64,000 nucleotides of DNA from an uncultured Roseobacter sp. Lineage in GTDB: Bacteria > Pseudomonadota > Alphaproteobacteria > Rhodobacterales > Rhodobacteraceae. The notes under the pieces were generated by a model that was not told the origin of the DNA, did not search any database, and worked only from the letters and a program-made list of their open reading frames with translations. The stretch spans positions 1,103,501 through 1,167,500 of the forward strand of contig NZ_CANKYM010000001.1 in NCBI RefSeq assembly GCF_947488185.1, in the 5' to 3' direction. This document shows, piece after piece, positions 8,730 through 17,829 of this stretch. The position numbers and the translations under genes were made by a program. Numbering within the stretch: the first letter of the stretch is position 1; each line of letters starts with the position of its first letter.

Positions 8730-9676
8730 GTCTGTACGATTTCGTCAAAACCGTTCTCCGCCCTGAATCCGAGCGCCGCGGCGCGGGCCGGGTCGAAATT
8801 GCGTGGCCAGCCCGCGACGATCTTCATGATGGCCTCATCTGGTTGCGGCTTGATCAGATCGACCGCCTTTTGACCTGCGACGCGGCGCAGTGCCTCGATC
8901 TGCTCGGCCACGGTGCAGCTGAGCCCCGGCAGGCTGAGCGCGCGACGGCCTTCGAGCTGATCCGTGTCGAGGGTTGCCGCATGGATCAGAAAACCAGCAG
9001 CAGCGCGTGGTGATGCGTGCCAGTGTCGTACTGTATCCGGCACCGGCAGCACCGCCTCGACCCCGTTGAGCGGTTCGCGGATGATCCCGGAAAAGAAGGA
9101 GGAGGCCGCCAGGTTGGCTTTGCCGGGGCGAACACAGATTGTGGGCAGTCGCAGCGACATGCCGTCCATGAAGCCCTTGCGGCTGAAGTCCTGCAGCATC
9201 AGTTCGGAAATGGCCTTCTGTGCACCATAGCTGGTTTGCGGAGAGCAAAGGAACTCGTCGCCGATCTTGTCCGGGAAGGGCGCGCCAAAAACCGCGATGG
9301 AAGAGGTGAAGATCACCCGCGGCACATATGCGCCACCGCTTGCGTCATGTTCGCCGCGCAGGGCCTCCAGCAGATGCCACATGGCCATCATGTTGGTGGC
9401 CCAGCCCTTGTCGAAATCGGTCTCGGATTCGCCTGAAACAATGGCAGCCAGATGATAGATCAGATCGGGCCGCAGACCGGCGAGCTGGGTGATCTTTGCA
9501 GGGTCGGTGAGATTGCCAGTGATCTGCGCGGGCCCCTCGGGGCAGCTGGGCGGAAAGCCGATGTCAAACAGCGAGATATCCAGCGTGTCGTGGCCCGGCA
9601 GGCCTTCAGACAGCAACCGCGCCAACAGCTTCTGCCCGACCATGCCGCCGCCGCCGATGATCAGAACGCGGGTCAT
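8693..9676 (-). CDS. denD: NAD-dependent epimerase/dehydratase family, D-erythronate dehydrogenase-like
   Basis: This extended SDR of 327 residues has an N-terminal Rossmann motif (IIGGGGMVGQ) and the catalytic pair Tyr150 and Lys154 in TSYGAQK, preceded by FTSSIAVFG. The overall pattern (LRLPTICVRPGKANLAAS, a C-terminal part rich in VAGWP and FDPARA) resembles DenD, which oxidises D-erythronate at C2 to 2-oxo-tetronate. Its ATG overlaps the stop of the hydroxyisobutyrate-type dehydrogenase by four bases, so the two are co-transcribed and probably act in the same four-carbon acid route. No OtnK-type kinase is in the window, so the precise substrate is uncertain. Confidence 0.75.
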   Translation of the reverse strand: MTRVLIIGGGGMVGQKLLARLLSEGLPGHDTLDISLFDIGFPPSCPEGPAQITGNLTDPAKITQLAGLRPDLIYHLAAIVSGESETDFDKGWATNMMAMWHLLEALRGEHDASGGAYVPRVIFTSSIAVFGAPFPDKIGDEFLCSPQTSYGAQKAISELMLQDFSRKGFMDGMSLRLPTICVRPGKANLAASSFFSGIIREPLNGVEAVLPVPDTVRHWHASPRAAAGFLIHAATLDTDQLEGRRALSLPGLSCTVAEQIEALRRVAGQKAVDLIKPQPDEAIMKIVAGWPRNFDPARAAALGFRAENGFDEIVQTYIAEDLPKASG

Positions 9677-10560
9677 GTGCTCAATCCGTTTCTGGCTTTC
9701 AGTTCGAGGTAAAGCCCTGAATGGTCCTTCTCCGCGCCATCCATGGCGTCGATGAAATGTTGGAATCTGTCCCGCACGCTTTCCGTGGCGGGCAGCGTGA
9801 GGCCAAGGCTCGCGGCCTCGTCCAAGGTGTTGTTGAGGTCCTTGACCTGAAACTTGGTCAGCCCGCCGGGCTTGAAATTTCCTGTCGTCATACGTTCGCC
9901 ATGCTGTTGCAGGATCACGCTGTCGGCAAAGCCGCCCTTGAGCGCGGCGCGCACCGCTGCCGGATTGGCGCCGCCCTGTTCGGCGAGCAGCATGGCCTCG
10001 GCCACGGCGCTGATGGTGACGGCGACGATGGTCTGGTTGGCGAGTTTCGAGAGCTGCCCCGCGCCCGAGGGGCCCACGTGCACCGGCCGGCCCATGGCCT
10101 CGAAGACGGCGCGGGCCGCATCGAAGGTCTCGGGTTTGCCGCCGACCATGATGGCGAGGCTGGCGGCCTCCGCCCCTTTGGTCCCGCCTGAAACCGGCGC
10201 ATCCAGGTGCGCGAAGCCGAGGCTTTCGAGTAGCTTGGCCTGGGCGCGCGCATGTTCCGGCTTGGCACTGGACATGTCGATCCAGACGGCCCCGGGGCTG
10301 AGCGCCTTTGCAGCCAGCGCCTCTTCGATCACGGCGCCGGAGGCAAAGCCATCCGAGAGCATGGTGATCACGAACTCGGCGCCCTTGATGGCGGTCATCG
10401 CATCGGGGGCAACGGTGGCGCCATCCTTGGCGAGAGGTTCGGCCCGGGCCAGTGTACGGTTCCAGACGGTGAGGTCATGCCCAGCCTTGAGCAGATTGCG
10501 GCTCATCGGAACGCCCATCAGCCCCGTTCCGATCAGCGTTATTTTTCGCGATGTGGTCAT
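9673..10560 (-). CDS. 3-hydroxyisobutyrate dehydrogenase-family NAD(P) oxidoreductase
   Basis: The N-terminal Rossmann motif is LIGTGLMGVPMS (residues 9-20 from the chosen start), the substrate signature is DAPVSGGTKGAE (120-131) and the catalytic Lys172 lies in SKLANQ, all typical of beta-hydroxyacid dehydrogenases. The family includes tartronate-semialdehyde reductase and L-threonate dehydrogenase (LtnD), which often accompany DenD. The reading frame is open upstream to 10683, but that part is not protein-like. ATG at 10560 sits 12 bases after an AAGGGGG ribosome-binding site; ATG at 10572 is the alternative but lies directly against it. Its stop overlaps the denD-like start (ATGA). Confidence 0.85.
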   Translation of the reverse strand: MTTSRKITLIGTGLMGVPMSRNLLKAGHDLTVWNRTLARAEPLAKDGATVAPDAMTAIKGAEFVITMLSDGFASGAVIEEALAAKALSPGAVWIDMSSAKPEHARAQAKLLESLGFAHLDAPVSGGTKGAEAASLAIMVGGKPETFDAARAVFEAMGRPVHVGPSGAGQLSKLANQTIVAVTISAVAEAMLLAEQGGANPAAVRAALKGGFADSVILQQHGERMTTGNFKPGGLTKFQVKDLNNTLDEAASLGLTLPATESVRDRFQHFIDAMDGAEKDHSGLYLELKARNGLST

Positions 10561-10757
10561 GGTGCCGGACATCCCCCTTAATCCGTTTTCCAAAGCAGTA
10601 GCCAAACTGGCGCTGTTGTCATACGCTAACGAAAACCAGCCATTGGACCAGCCCGTCCGGTGGTTTTTTGATGAAGACGGCAAAATTTGTGCTGCGGCCG
10701 GGGGTGTATCACCCGGTGTGGAGAGCCGGCCGCAAGCACTACGGGGGACACTTTTTT
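10561..10757. promoter_or_regulatory. Divergent promoter region with a second copy of the island motif
   Basis: The region separates the leftward hydroxyacid dehydrogenase/denD pair from the rightward SDR operon. It carries TACGCTAACGAAA at 10622-10634, a 13-base exact match to 7909-7921 in the dctP/gntR intergenic region. Here the palindromic second half-site is not conserved. Placement between divergent operons of the same pathway makes it a likely regulator-binding site. Confidence 0.55.
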
Positions 10758-11519
10758 ATGACAGGGCAAAGGCTTAAGGGAAAGCGGGCGTTGGTGACAG
10801 CGGCTGGTCAGGGGATCGGGCGCGCCAGTGCTTTGGCCATGGCGGCAGAAGGTGCGCAGGTCTTTGCCACCGACATCAACATGGATGCACTTTCCACGAT
10901 TCGGGAGGCGAATCACGAAAATATCGAAATTTTCGAACTTGACGCCCGCAGCGATGAGAGTGTCTCCGCCGGGGTGGCGCGGGCGCAGCCGGACGTTCTG
11001 TTCAACTGCGCGGGCTTTGTGCATCATGGGTCTGTGCTGGATGCAACCGATGACGAATGGGACTTTGCCTTTGATCTGAACGTGCGTTCGATGCTGCGCA
11101 CAATCCGTGCCGCCCTGCCGGGGATGCTGGAACGCGGGGGTGGATCGATCATCAATATGTCCTCGGCCTGCTCCAGCGTGATCGGCGCGCCGAACCGCTT
11201 CATCTATGGCACCACGAAGGCGGCGGTGATCGGGCTGACGAAATCAGTTGCGGTGGATTACGTATCCAAGGGCATCCGTTGCAACGCGATATGCCCCGGC
11301 ACGGTGGAAAGCCCGAGTTGGCATGACCGGGTGGACGCCTTGGGCAAGCAATTGGGCAGCAAGGACGCGGCGATTACGCAGTTTGTCTCGCGCCAACCCA
11401 TGGGCCGCGTGGCCACAGCCGAGGAGATCGCGGCGCTGGTCGTTTATCTGGCCAGCGACGAGAGCGCATTTACAACGGGGCATCCCCATATCATTGACGG
11501 AGGCTGGTCAGGACAGTGA
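10758..11519 (+). CDS. Short-chain dehydrogenase, BDH2 / 2-keto-3-deoxy-aldonate 4-dehydrogenase-like
   Basis: This classical SDR of 253 residues has the cofactor motif TAAGQGIG (14-21), Asn108, a Ser at 135-136 and the catalytic Tyr150 and Lys154 in YGTTK. Long segments ([31 protein letters not shown], a C-terminal IIDGGWS) closely resemble mammalian BDH2 and its bacterial relatives. Some of those relatives oxidise C4 of 2-keto-3-deoxy-L-fuconate or pentonate. That role fits the context: an upstream-type dehydratase and an FAH hydrolase follow directly. The start ATG has GGGGGA ten bases upstream; the longer frame from 10668 is rejected. The stop overlaps the next gene's GTG. Confidence 0.85.
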   Translation: MTGQRLKGKRALVTAAGQGIGRASALAMAAEGAQVFATDINMDALSTIREANHENIEIFELDARSDESVSAGVARAQPDVLFNCAGFVHHGSVLDATDDEWDFAFDLNVRSMLRTIRAALPGMLERGGGSIINMSSACSSVIGAPNRFIYGTTKAAVIGLTKSVAVDYVSKGIRCNAICPGTVESPSWHDRVDALGKQLGSKDAAITQFVSRQPMGRVATAEEIAALVVYLASDESAFTTGHPHIIDGGWSGQ

Positions 11520-13327
11520 CAGATTCTGGGACCAAGAAGATTGAGATCAAGGACTTACGGTCGCGCAAGTGGTTCATGAACCCGGACAATCCGGAAATGA
11601 CCGCGCTCTATCTGGAGCGCTATCTGAACTACGGGCTGACGCGGGAAGAGCTGCAGTCGGGTAAACCGATCATCGGGATTGCGCAGACGGGCAGTGACCT
11701 CTCCCCCTGCAATCGCCACCATCTAGAGCTGACCAAGCGGGTTCGGGATGGGGTCATTGCCGCGGGCGGCACCTGTATCGAGGTGCCGGTGCATCCGATC
11801 CAAGAAACCGGCAAACGGCCCACGGCGATGCTAGACCGGAACCTGGCCTATCTGTCGCTGGTCGAGACGCTCTTTGGCTATCCGCTGGACGGGGTGGTGC
11901 TGAACATCGGCTGTGACAAGACCACGCCTGCGCTGCTGATGGCGGCGGCGACGGTGAATATCCCGGCGATTGCACTGTCAGTTGGTCCGATGCTGAACGG
12001 TTGGTTCCGGGGCGAGCGCACAGGCTCAGGCACCATCGTCTGGAAAGCGCGCGAGATGCTCGCGGCGGGTGAGATCGACGATGATGGGTTCATGGAACTG
12101 GTGGCCTCATCGGCCCCGTCGGTTGGGTATTGCAACACTATGGGCACGGCGACGACAATGAATTCACTGGCCGAGGCCTTGGGCATGCAACTGCCAGGCT
12201 CGGCGGCGATCCCTGCGCCCTATCGTGAGCGCGGACAGATCAGCTATGAGACGGGGCGGCGGATTGTCGAGATGGTCTGGGAGGACCTGCGTCCCTCCGA
12301 CATCATGACCCGCGAGGCCTTCGAGAACACCATCGTGATCAATTCGGCGATTGGCGGGTCGACCAATGCGCCCATTCACCTGAACGGAATTGCGCGGCAT
12401 CTGGGCGTGCCGCTGGACAACAATGACTGGCAGGCCGTGGGCCATGATGTGCCACTGCTGGTCAACCTGCAGCCGGCGGGTGAGTATCTGGGCGAGGACT
12501 ACCAGCACGCAGGCGGCGTGCCTGCGGTGGTGGGAGAACTGATCGCGGCGGGGTTGCTGCCGCATCCGGATGTGATCACCGCCAATGGCAAGACGATGGC
12601 GGAGAATTGCGGGCATCTGCGCAGTGAAGACACCAAGGTCATCAAGCCTGCGTCGGAGCCGCTGAAAGAGCAGGCCGGGTTTATCAACCTGTCCGGCAAT
12701 CTCTTTGACAGCGCGATCATGAAGACCAGCGTGATCAGCAAGGTATTCCGCGCGAAATACCTGTCAAACGCGGACGACATGAACGCTTTTGAGGGCCGCG
12801 CGGTGGTGTTTGACGGGCCGGAGGATTTCCACCATCGGATCGACGACCCGGCGGAGAATATCGACGAGGATTGCGTGCTGTTCATGCGTGGGGCGGGGCC
12901 CAAGGGCTATCCGGGCGGGGCCGAGGTAGTGAACATGCGCCCGCCGTCCTACCTGCTGAAGAAGGGTGTCGAGGCGCTGCCCTGTGTGGGGGACGGGCGG
13001 CAGTCGGGCACTTCTGGCAGCCCGTCGATTCTGAACGCGTCGCCCGAAGCGGCAGCAGGTGGTGGGCTTGCGCTGTTGAAAAACGGGGACCGGGTGCGGA
13101 TCGACCTGAACAAATGTACCGCCGACATGCTGGTGCCGCTGGATGAACTTGCTGAACGGGCACGCGCTTTCGAAGCAGCGGGCGGCTATGACGCGCCGGA
13201 GAGCCAGTCGCCCTGGCAGCAGTATTTCCGCGAAAAAGTCGGCCGCTTTGATCAGGGCATGATCCTGGAGGACGCCGACAAGTACCAGGATATCTCGCGC
13301 CGGTTCATGCCGCGCGATAACCATTAG
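11516..13327 (+). CDS. IlvD/Edd family sugar-acid dehydratase (arabinonate/xylonate type)
   Basis: At 603 residues this belongs to the IlvD/Edd superfamily of [2Fe-2S] dehydratases, in the aldonate branch. The cluster-binding cysteines are Cys65 ([10 protein letters not shown]), Cys133 (NIGCDKTTP) and Cys206 (GYCNTMGTA), and the GSTNAPIHL and [10 protein letters not shown] motifs are intact. Such enzymes remove water from L-arabinonate, D-xylonate or related acids to give 2-keto-3-deoxy acids. The GTG start overlaps the SDR stop (GTGA), showing tight coupling to the enzyme that would oxidise its product. The exact aldonate cannot be read from the sequence. Confidence 0.9.
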   Translation: MTDSGTKKIEIKDLRSRKWFMNPDNPEMTALYLERYLNYGLTREELQSGKPIIGIAQTGSDLSPCNRHHLELTKRVRDGVIAAGGTCIEVPVHPIQETGKRPTAMLDRNLAYLSLVETLFGYPLDGVVLNIGCDKTTPALLMAAATVNIPAIALSVGPMLNGWFRGERTGSGTIVWKAREMLAAGEIDDDGFMELVASSAPSVGYCNTMGTATTMNSLAEALGMQLPGSAAIPAPYRERGQISYETGRRIVEMVWEDLRPSDIMTREAFENTIVINSAIGGSTNAPIHLNGIARHLGVPLDNNDWQAVGHDVPLLVNLQPAGEYLGEDYQHAGGVPAVVGELIAAGLLPHPDVITANGKTMAENCGHLRSEDTKVIKPASEPLKEQAGFINLSGNLFDSAIMKTSVISKVFRAKYLSNADDMNAFEGRAVVFDGPEDFHHRIDDPAENIDEDCVLFMRGAGPKGYPGGAEVVNMRPPSYLLKKGVEALPCVGDGRQSGTSGSPSILNASPEAAAGGGLALLKNGDRVRIDLNKCTADMLVPLDELAERARAFEAAGGYDAPESQSPWQQYFREKVGRFDQGMILEDADKYQDISRRFMPRDNH

Positions 13328-13429
13328 CGCGCCCTCAGGGCGACGATCACTAGCGCGCCTCTGGCGTGGCGACGAGGAGCGGTGGCCTGAAAGCCCACCC
13401 TACCCGCAAACTGAGAAGGACCAAGAGAC
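13328..13429. repeat. Repeat-rich spacer between the dehydratase and the FAH hydrolase
   Basis: The spacer holds an imperfect direct duplication (TAGCGCGCC... GGCGACGA at about 13325-13350 and again at 13351-13377). At 13381-13404 it has a copy of a short dispersed repeat with core GGCCTGAAAGCCCACCC, also found at 29285, 39269 and 45722. A GTG start with an AAGGA ribosome-binding site follows for the next gene. No separate promoter is obvious. Confidence 0.6.
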
Positions 13430-14278
13430 GTGAAACTTGTGCGATATGGGGAGAGGGGCGCAGAGAAGCCTGGAATGCTGGATGCCGAGGGGACCCTGCG
13501 CGATCTGTCAGCGCATGTTGCCGACATTGCGGGAGACGTGTTGTCGGATGCCGGGCTTGAAAAGCTGCGCGCAATTGATCCTGCCAGCCTGCCTTTGGTT
13601 GACGGCGCCCCGCGCATCGGGGCCTGTGTTGGCAATATCGGGAAATTCCTGTGCATCGGGTTGAACTACTCCGACCACGCGGCGGAGACAGGCGCGGACA
13701 TTCCCGCGCATCCGATCCTCTTTTTCAAGGCCAACTCCGCCATTGTCGGCCCCTATGATGAGGTCAGCATGCCGCGGGGGTCGACCCATACCGATTGGGA
13801 GGTCGAGCTGGGCGTGGTGATCGGCACCACCGCGAAATATGTGAGCAAGGAGACCGCGCTGGATCACGTCGCGGGCTATTGTGTCGTGAACGACGTGAGC
13901 GAGCGGCATTTTCAGACCCAGCTCACGGGCCAATGGACCAAGGGCAAATCCTGCGACACCTTTGGACCAACAGGGCCGTGGCTGGTGACCCGCGACGAGG
14001 TACCGAACCCACAAGACCTTGCCATGAGCCTTGATGTAAACGGCAAGCGGATGCAGACCGGGACCACCTCGACCATGATTTTCACGGTGGCGGAGATCAT
14101 CGAACACCTGTCGTCTCTGATGACGCTGCATCCAGGGGATGTGATCACCACAGGCACGCCGCCGGGCGTGGGCATGGGCATCAAGCCCGACCCTGTCTAC
14201 CTCAAGAAGGGGGATGTCATGGAGTTGACCATCGAAGGTCTGGGTGCGCAGCGCCAAACCGTGACGGAGGACGCATAG
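13430..14278 (+). CDS. Fumarylacetoacetate hydrolase family protein, 2,4-diketo-3-deoxy-aldonate hydrolase-like
   Basis: The 282-residue protein has the FAH fold with metal ligands visible as Glu124 and Glu126 in DWEVELGVVIG and Asp155 in VVNDVSERH. A C-terminal TGTPPGVGMG loop is also present. The closest characterised type is 2,4-diketo-3-deoxy-L-fuconate hydrolase and the related 5-hydroxy-2,4-dioxopentanoate hydrolase, which cleave the SDR product to pyruvate plus lactate or glycolate. This agrees with the SDR and IlvD genes just upstream. Many relatives are annotated simply as ureidoglycolate lyase or FAH protein, so the specific call is an inference from gene order. The start is GTG. 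Confidence 0.82.
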   Translation: MKLVRYGERGAEKPGMLDAEGTLRDLSAHVADIAGDVLSDAGLEKLRAIDPASLPLVDGAPRIGACVGNIGKFLCIGLNYSDHAAETGADIPAHPILFFKANSAIVGPYDEVSMPRGSTHTDWEVELGVVIGTTAKYVSKETALDHVAGYCVVNDVSERHFQTQLTGQWTKGKSCDTFGPTGPWLVTRDEVPNPQDLAMSLDVNGKRMQTGTTSTMIFTVAEIIEHLSSLMTLHPGDVITTGTPPGVGMGIKPDPVYLKKGDVMELTIEGLGAQRQTVTEDA

Positions 14279-15229
14279 GTGGCCGAGCTTTTCATGATTG
14301 GTGGCGCGACGGACGTGATGCTGAAGCGCTTGGGGGAGAAATTCACCATTCACCGGGCACAGGATATGGAGGATCCGCAGGCGTGGCTGGCGGCAAATGG
14401 CAATGACATCGAGTATGTGGCGACCAATGGTCACGATGGGGTAAAGCCCGAATTCATGGCGGCGATGCCCAACCTCAAAGCCATCAGCTGCTACGGTGTC
14501 GGATATGACGCCATCGATACCCATGCGGCGCGGGCCAAGGGCGTTGTGGTTACACATACGCCGAATGTGCTGAACGCCGAGGTCGGGACCACGGCCGTTC
14601 TGTTGATGCTGGCCTGCTACCGCGAATTGCTGCGCGACGATGCCTATGTGCGGTCCGGACGGTGGGAGACAGAGGGTAATTCGGCGCTGACGCGTTCGGC
14701 GGACAATCAGACCGTGGGCATTCTGGGCCTTGGCCGGATTGGTCAGGCGATTGCGGACAAGCTCGCACCCTGGGGCACCAAGATTGTCTATCACTCACGT
14801 AGCCAGAAAGAGGTGGACTACAAGTACTACGCTAACCTTGTCGACATGGCGCGGGATGTGGACATGCTCATCTGCATCACGCCCGGTGGGCCTGCGACCA
14901 ACAAGATCGTCAACCGCGAGGTGCTCGACGCGCTGGGGCCGCAGGGCACGTTGATCAACGTCAGCCGGGGAACGGTTGTGGACGAAGAGGCGATGATTGC
15001 TGCCTTGCAGGACGGTCGCCTTGGCTGGGCGGGGCTGGATGTGTTCGAGGCAGAACCACATGTGCCCGAAGCGCTGCGCAAACTCAACAACGTCGTTCTG
15101 TTGCCCCATGTGGGCAGCGCCACGCTGGAGACCCGCGCCGCCATGGGGGCGCTGACGGTGGACAACCTGCTGCAGCATCTCAAGGACGGCACGGTGATCA
15201 GCCCGGTCCCGGAATGCGCGGATATGTGA
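14279..15229 (+). CDS. D-isomer-specific 2-hydroxyacid dehydrogenase (glyoxylate/hydroxypyruvate reductase type)
   Basis: The protein of 316 residues contains the NAD(P)-binding [12 protein letters not shown] motif (about 147-158) and the catalytic triad Arg230 (VSRG), Glu259 (DVFEAEP) and His277 (LPHVGS), as in GhrB-type reductases. It begins with GTG immediately after the FAH stop, with GGAGG nine bases upstream, so it is translationally coupled. A plausible role is handling glyoxylate, hydroxypyruvate or another short 2-oxoacid released downstream of the FAH cleavage. The cofactor and true substrate are not determined. Confidence 0.88.
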   Translation: MAELFMIGGATDVMLKRLGEKFTIHRAQDMEDPQAWLAANGNDIEYVATNGHDGVKPEFMAAMPNLKAISCYGVGYDAIDTHAARAKGVVVTHTPNVLNAEVGTTAVLLMLACYRELLRDDAYVRSGRWETEGNSALTRSADNQTVGILGLGRIGQAIADKLAPWGTKIVYHSRSQKEVDYKYYANLVDMARDVDMLICITPGGPATNKIVNREVLDALGPQGTLINVSRGTVVDEEAMIAALQDGRLGWAGLDVFEAEPHVPEALRKLNNVVLLPHVGSATLETRAAMGALTVDNLLQHLKDGTVISPVPECADM

Positions 15230-15233
15230 GCCC

Positions 15234-16328
15234 ATGAGCCGGATTGCCTCGGTTCAAGCGCGGCTTTTCAATGTGCCGTTGGATGAAGTGCTGGTGGATG
15301 CCAAACATGGGTCTCACAGTCATTTCCACCTGATCACGGCAAGCGTGACCTTAGAGGACGGTCGCAGTGGCACGGGGTACACCTATAACGGCGGTCGCGG
15401 AGGTCACGCGACTGCCGCTATGATTACCCATGACTTGGCACCCTTTCTGGTAGGGCAAGAGGCCGAAGATGTCGAAGCACTCTATGATGCGATGCAGTGG
15501 CATATGCATTACGTGGGGCGCGGCGGCATCCTCAGCTTTGCAATCTCAGCCGTGGATATCGCGCTCTGGGACCTGCGCTGTCAGGCGGCAGGCCAGCCGT
15601 TATGGCAAATGGCGGGCGGTGCGGACAAGACCTGCAAAGCCTATGGCGGCGGCATTGATCTGGCCTACCCGCTGCCTAAACTACTGGACCATGTGCAATG
15701 CTACATCGATGTCGGGCTGAACGGGGTGAAGATCAAGATCGGGCAGCCCACCGAAGCCGAAGATGTGGACCGCATCCGCGCGGTACGCCAGCAGATCGGG
15801 CCCGATGCGGCCTTTATGATCGACGCAAATTACTCGATGACGGTGCCGCAGGCGATCTCGCTGGCAAATGCGGTGAAGGATCAGAACATCCTGTGGTTCG
15901 AAGAGCCGATTATCCCGGATAACTACGCAGGCTACGCTGAGATCACGGAGGCTACGGGCATGGCCGTAGCGCAGGGAGAGAACCTGCACACGATCCATGA
16001 ATTCGAGATGGCGCTGGCACAGGGAGAGCTTGGGTTCATCCAACCCGATGCCTCGAATTGCGGCGGAGTTACCGGCTGGTTACAGGCCTCCGATCTGGCG
16101 CGGGAGGCAGATGTTCCGGTGTGCAGCCACGGTATGCAGGAACTTCATGTCAGCCTGGTCTCTGCGCAACCGCATGCCGGCTGGATCGAAGTGCACAGCT
16201 TCCCGATTGACCGCTACACAACACGCCCCCTTGTCATAAAGGACCACCGAGCGGTGGCCCCCGATGATCCCGGCGTGGGCGTTGTCTTCGACTGGCCACA
16301 GCTTGTGCCGTTTGAGGTGCGCCTGTAA
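15234..16328 (+). CDS. Mandelate racemase/muconate-lactonizing enzyme family sugar-acid dehydratase
   Basis: This enolase-superfamily member has 364 residues and a complete MR-type active site. It has the KxK motif Lys166/Lys168 (GVKIKIG), metal ligands Asp197, Glu223 (WFEEP) and Glu249 (GENLHT), and the His299/Asp272 base pair (CSHGMQE). These residues abstract the proton alpha to a carboxylate and allow dehydration or epimerisation of acid sugars. It is the third non-homologous dehydratase in the island and closes the rightward operon. Galactarate, talarate, fuconate or tartrate-like substrates are all possible. Confidence 0.87.
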   Translation: MSRIASVQARLFNVPLDEVLVDAKHGSHSHFHLITASVTLEDGRSGTGYTYNGGRGGHATAAMITHDLAPFLVGQEAEDVEALYDAMQWHMHYVGRGGILSFAISAVDIALWDLRCQAAGQPLWQMAGGADKTCKAYGGGIDLAYPLPKLLDHVQCYIDVGLNGVKIKIGQPTEAEDVDRIRAVRQQIGPDAAFMIDANYSMTVPQAISLANAVKDQNILWFEEPIIPDNYAGYAEITEATGMAVAQGENLHTIHEFEMALAQGELGFIQPDASNCGGVTGWLQASDLAREADVPVCSHGMQELHVSLVSAQPHAGWIEVHSFPIDRYTTRPLVIKDHRAVAPDDPGVGVVFDWPQLVPFEVRL

Positions 16329-16363
16329 CGCGAACGGTAGTATGACAACCGGACCAACGCCGC

Positions 16364-16384
16364 TTCATTGTTCCAAAAATATGC
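16364..16384. repeat. Short dispersed repeat, copy 1 (TTCATTGTTCC-type)
   Basis: TTCATTGTTCC followed by AAAAATATGC here matches, in inverse orientation and at 19 of 21 positions, the sequence at 24870-24890. Both copies lie in non-coding DNA: this one between convergent genes, the other between divergent genes. Confidence 0.6.
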
Positions 16385-16414
16385 AAATCCCGCAGCTTGT
16401 CCTGGACGCAAAGG

Positions 16415-17089
16415 TCAGATCCGCAGAAACCGCTGTGCAATCTTCGGGATCAGCCGGTCAAACTGCAGCGGTGCGTCGGCCACGGCCAGACAGATGCAAT
16501 CCTCGTGAATGTCCGCCACAGGCGTGTGATGCATGTCGCTATCCGCGATCTCCACGTCACCACGGGCAAAGTAATCATCCTCATCCTGGAACGCGCCTTT
16601 CAGCACCATCGTCATCTCCGTCCCGTGGTGTCCGTGATCCGGCATCGCGGTGCCCGCAGGGATAAAGAGCAACCGCGCAGAGGCGTCCTTTGACGTTGGC
16701 AAAATAGCCTGTTTGACGCCCATGCCAATCGGTTTCCAACGGATCGCTTCCAGATCCCCGCCTACGTAGTCACGCAGTGGCTTGGGCAGCACGGCGCAGA
16801 CATCGGTCTCGGCTACATGCGGTTTGTCCATGGGACCTCCGAGGATCAACGCCAGCGTCGCCTCGAGGCTTTCCGGCTGAAGGTCGGCCACTTCATCATC
16901 GCGCATCTGGTCCAGTACTTCACCGCCCAGAGCATCAAAGCTCTCGGCCTGCGCCCGACAGCTGTCACAGAGCGACAGGTGAGAGGCCACCATCAGGTTG
17001 AAGGCCTCGGGCAACGATCCCGCTGCATAGGCCATCAGGATGGCGTCATTCAGGTGATGTTTGATTGTCTCGGTCATCTTACATTTCAC
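16415..17089 (-). CDS. chrR: ChrR family zinc-binding anti-sigma factor
   Basis: ChrR holds sigma factor RpoE inactive in the cytoplasm and releases it under singlet-oxygen stress. The N-terminal ZAS domain shows the zinc ligands: a His in KHHLND, then HLSLCDSC with one His and two Cys. The C-terminal cupin domain has the expected metal residues in DHGHHGTE and MHHTPVAD. The longest start is GTG at 17089, overlapping the rpoE stop by four bases. ATG at 17077 (MTETIKHHL) matches the known ChrR N-terminus better. The pair is co-transcribed and divergent from the furan-fatty-acid operon it presumably controls. Confidence 0.94.
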   Translation of the reverse strand: MKCKMTETIKHHLNDAILMAYAAGSLPEAFNLMVASHLSLCDSCRAQAESFDALGGEVLDQMRDDEVADLQPESLEATLALILGGPMDKPHVAETDVCAVLPKPLRDYVGGDLEAIRWKPIGMGVKQAILPTSKDASARLLFIPAGTAMPDHGHHGTEMTMVLKGAFQDEDDYFARGDVEIADSDMHHTPVADIHEDCICLAVADAPLQFDRLIPKIAQRFLRI

Positions 17090-17661
17090 TTCATTGCGTG
17101 GCGCAGACGGTCCAGCGCCAGTCGAATTCTCGATTTGATCGTGCCCAGGGGCAGACCGGTTTCGGCGGCGATTTCGCTGTGGGTCAGATCCCCGAAATAC
17201 GCCTTTTCAATCAATTCCCGCTGCGCATCTGGTAACTCTGCCAGCGCCGCACCGAGAATTTCGGTTTCCTGTTGCAGTGTCAGGACGTCTTCCTGATCTG
17301 GTTCTTCTTCGGGACCCCACGTCAGGTCCTCCGGTTCCGGCCGCCGTTGTCGGCGGATAAGGTCAATGCGCCGATTCCGCGCGATGGTGAAAATCCACGT
17401 CGCCACAGAAGCACGGGCGGGGTCGAACTGATGCGACTTGTGCCAGAGCGTCGCCATCACGTCCTGGGCACATTCCTCTGCGAGGGAGGCATCCGCGCCG
17501 GATTTCATCAAAAAGCCCTTCACCCGGGGGGCGAAATGGGCAAACAACTCGGCAAATGCCTGCGTATCTTGATCGTCACGGATACGGGCCACATGCTCCA
17601 CCCAAAGCATCCGCGCAGGTCCGGTCGTTGCAATCACTTTTTTTTGCCCAGCCTTCTTCAT
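17086..17661 (-). CDS. rpoE: ECF sigma factor RpoE (ChrR-regulated)
   Basis: This group of ECF sigma factors directs transcription of singlet-oxygen defence genes. Sigma region 2 is visible in FAHFAPRVKGFLMKSG and SVATWIFTIARNRRIDLIRR, and region 4 in LTHSEIAAETGLPLGTIKSRIRLALDRLR. The frame is open to an ATG at 17742. A candidate promoter (TGATCT at 17776-17771, TAATCT at 17752-17747, reading leftward) would start transcription at about 17740, so that start is unlikely. ATG at 17661 (191 residues) is used here; ATG at 17610 (174 residues) fits the family core length as well. None has a clear ribosome-binding site. chrR follows with a 4-base overlap. Confidence 0.9.
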   Translation of the reverse strand: MKKAGQKKVIATTGPARMLWVEHVARIRDDQDTQAFAELFAHFAPRVKGFLMKSGADASLAEECAQDVMATLWHKSHQFDPARASVATWIFTIARNRRIDLIRRQRRPEPEDLTWGPEEEPDQEDVLTLQQETEILGAALAELPDAQRELIEKAYFGDLTHSEIAAETGLPLGTIKSRIRLALDRLRHAMK

Positions 17662-17746
17662 CGATACCGCAGGTGCCGCCGATGGTGTGCCCATCGATCG
17701 TGCGCTTGCGTCTATTATATCTGGTTCTACACCCGCCAACATGCTC

Positions 17747-17776
17747 AGATTACGCTGCGCATGCAGAATTAGATCA
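17747..17776 (-). promoter_or_regulatory. Candidate RpoE-type promoter of rpoE-chrR
   Basis: Reading leftward, TGATCT (17776-17771) and TAATCT (17752-17747) are separated by 18 bases. This resembles the TGATC -35 element known for Rhodobacter RpoE promoters and would make rpoE autoregulated. The GATC core is palindromic, so part of it (AGATCA at 17771) could also serve the rightward ufaD operon, but no equally good -10 is seen on that side. Confidence 0.5.
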
Positions 17777-17829
17777 AAAAAACTTTGTTTTTAACGCAAT
17801 GCATCCATTTTATCCAACACGCCGTATAC

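Noticed and set aside
17662..17742. rpoE start at ATG 17742
   Set aside because: It would place the start codon at or upstream of the predicted transcript start and adds a low-complexity N-terminus longer than usual for the family.
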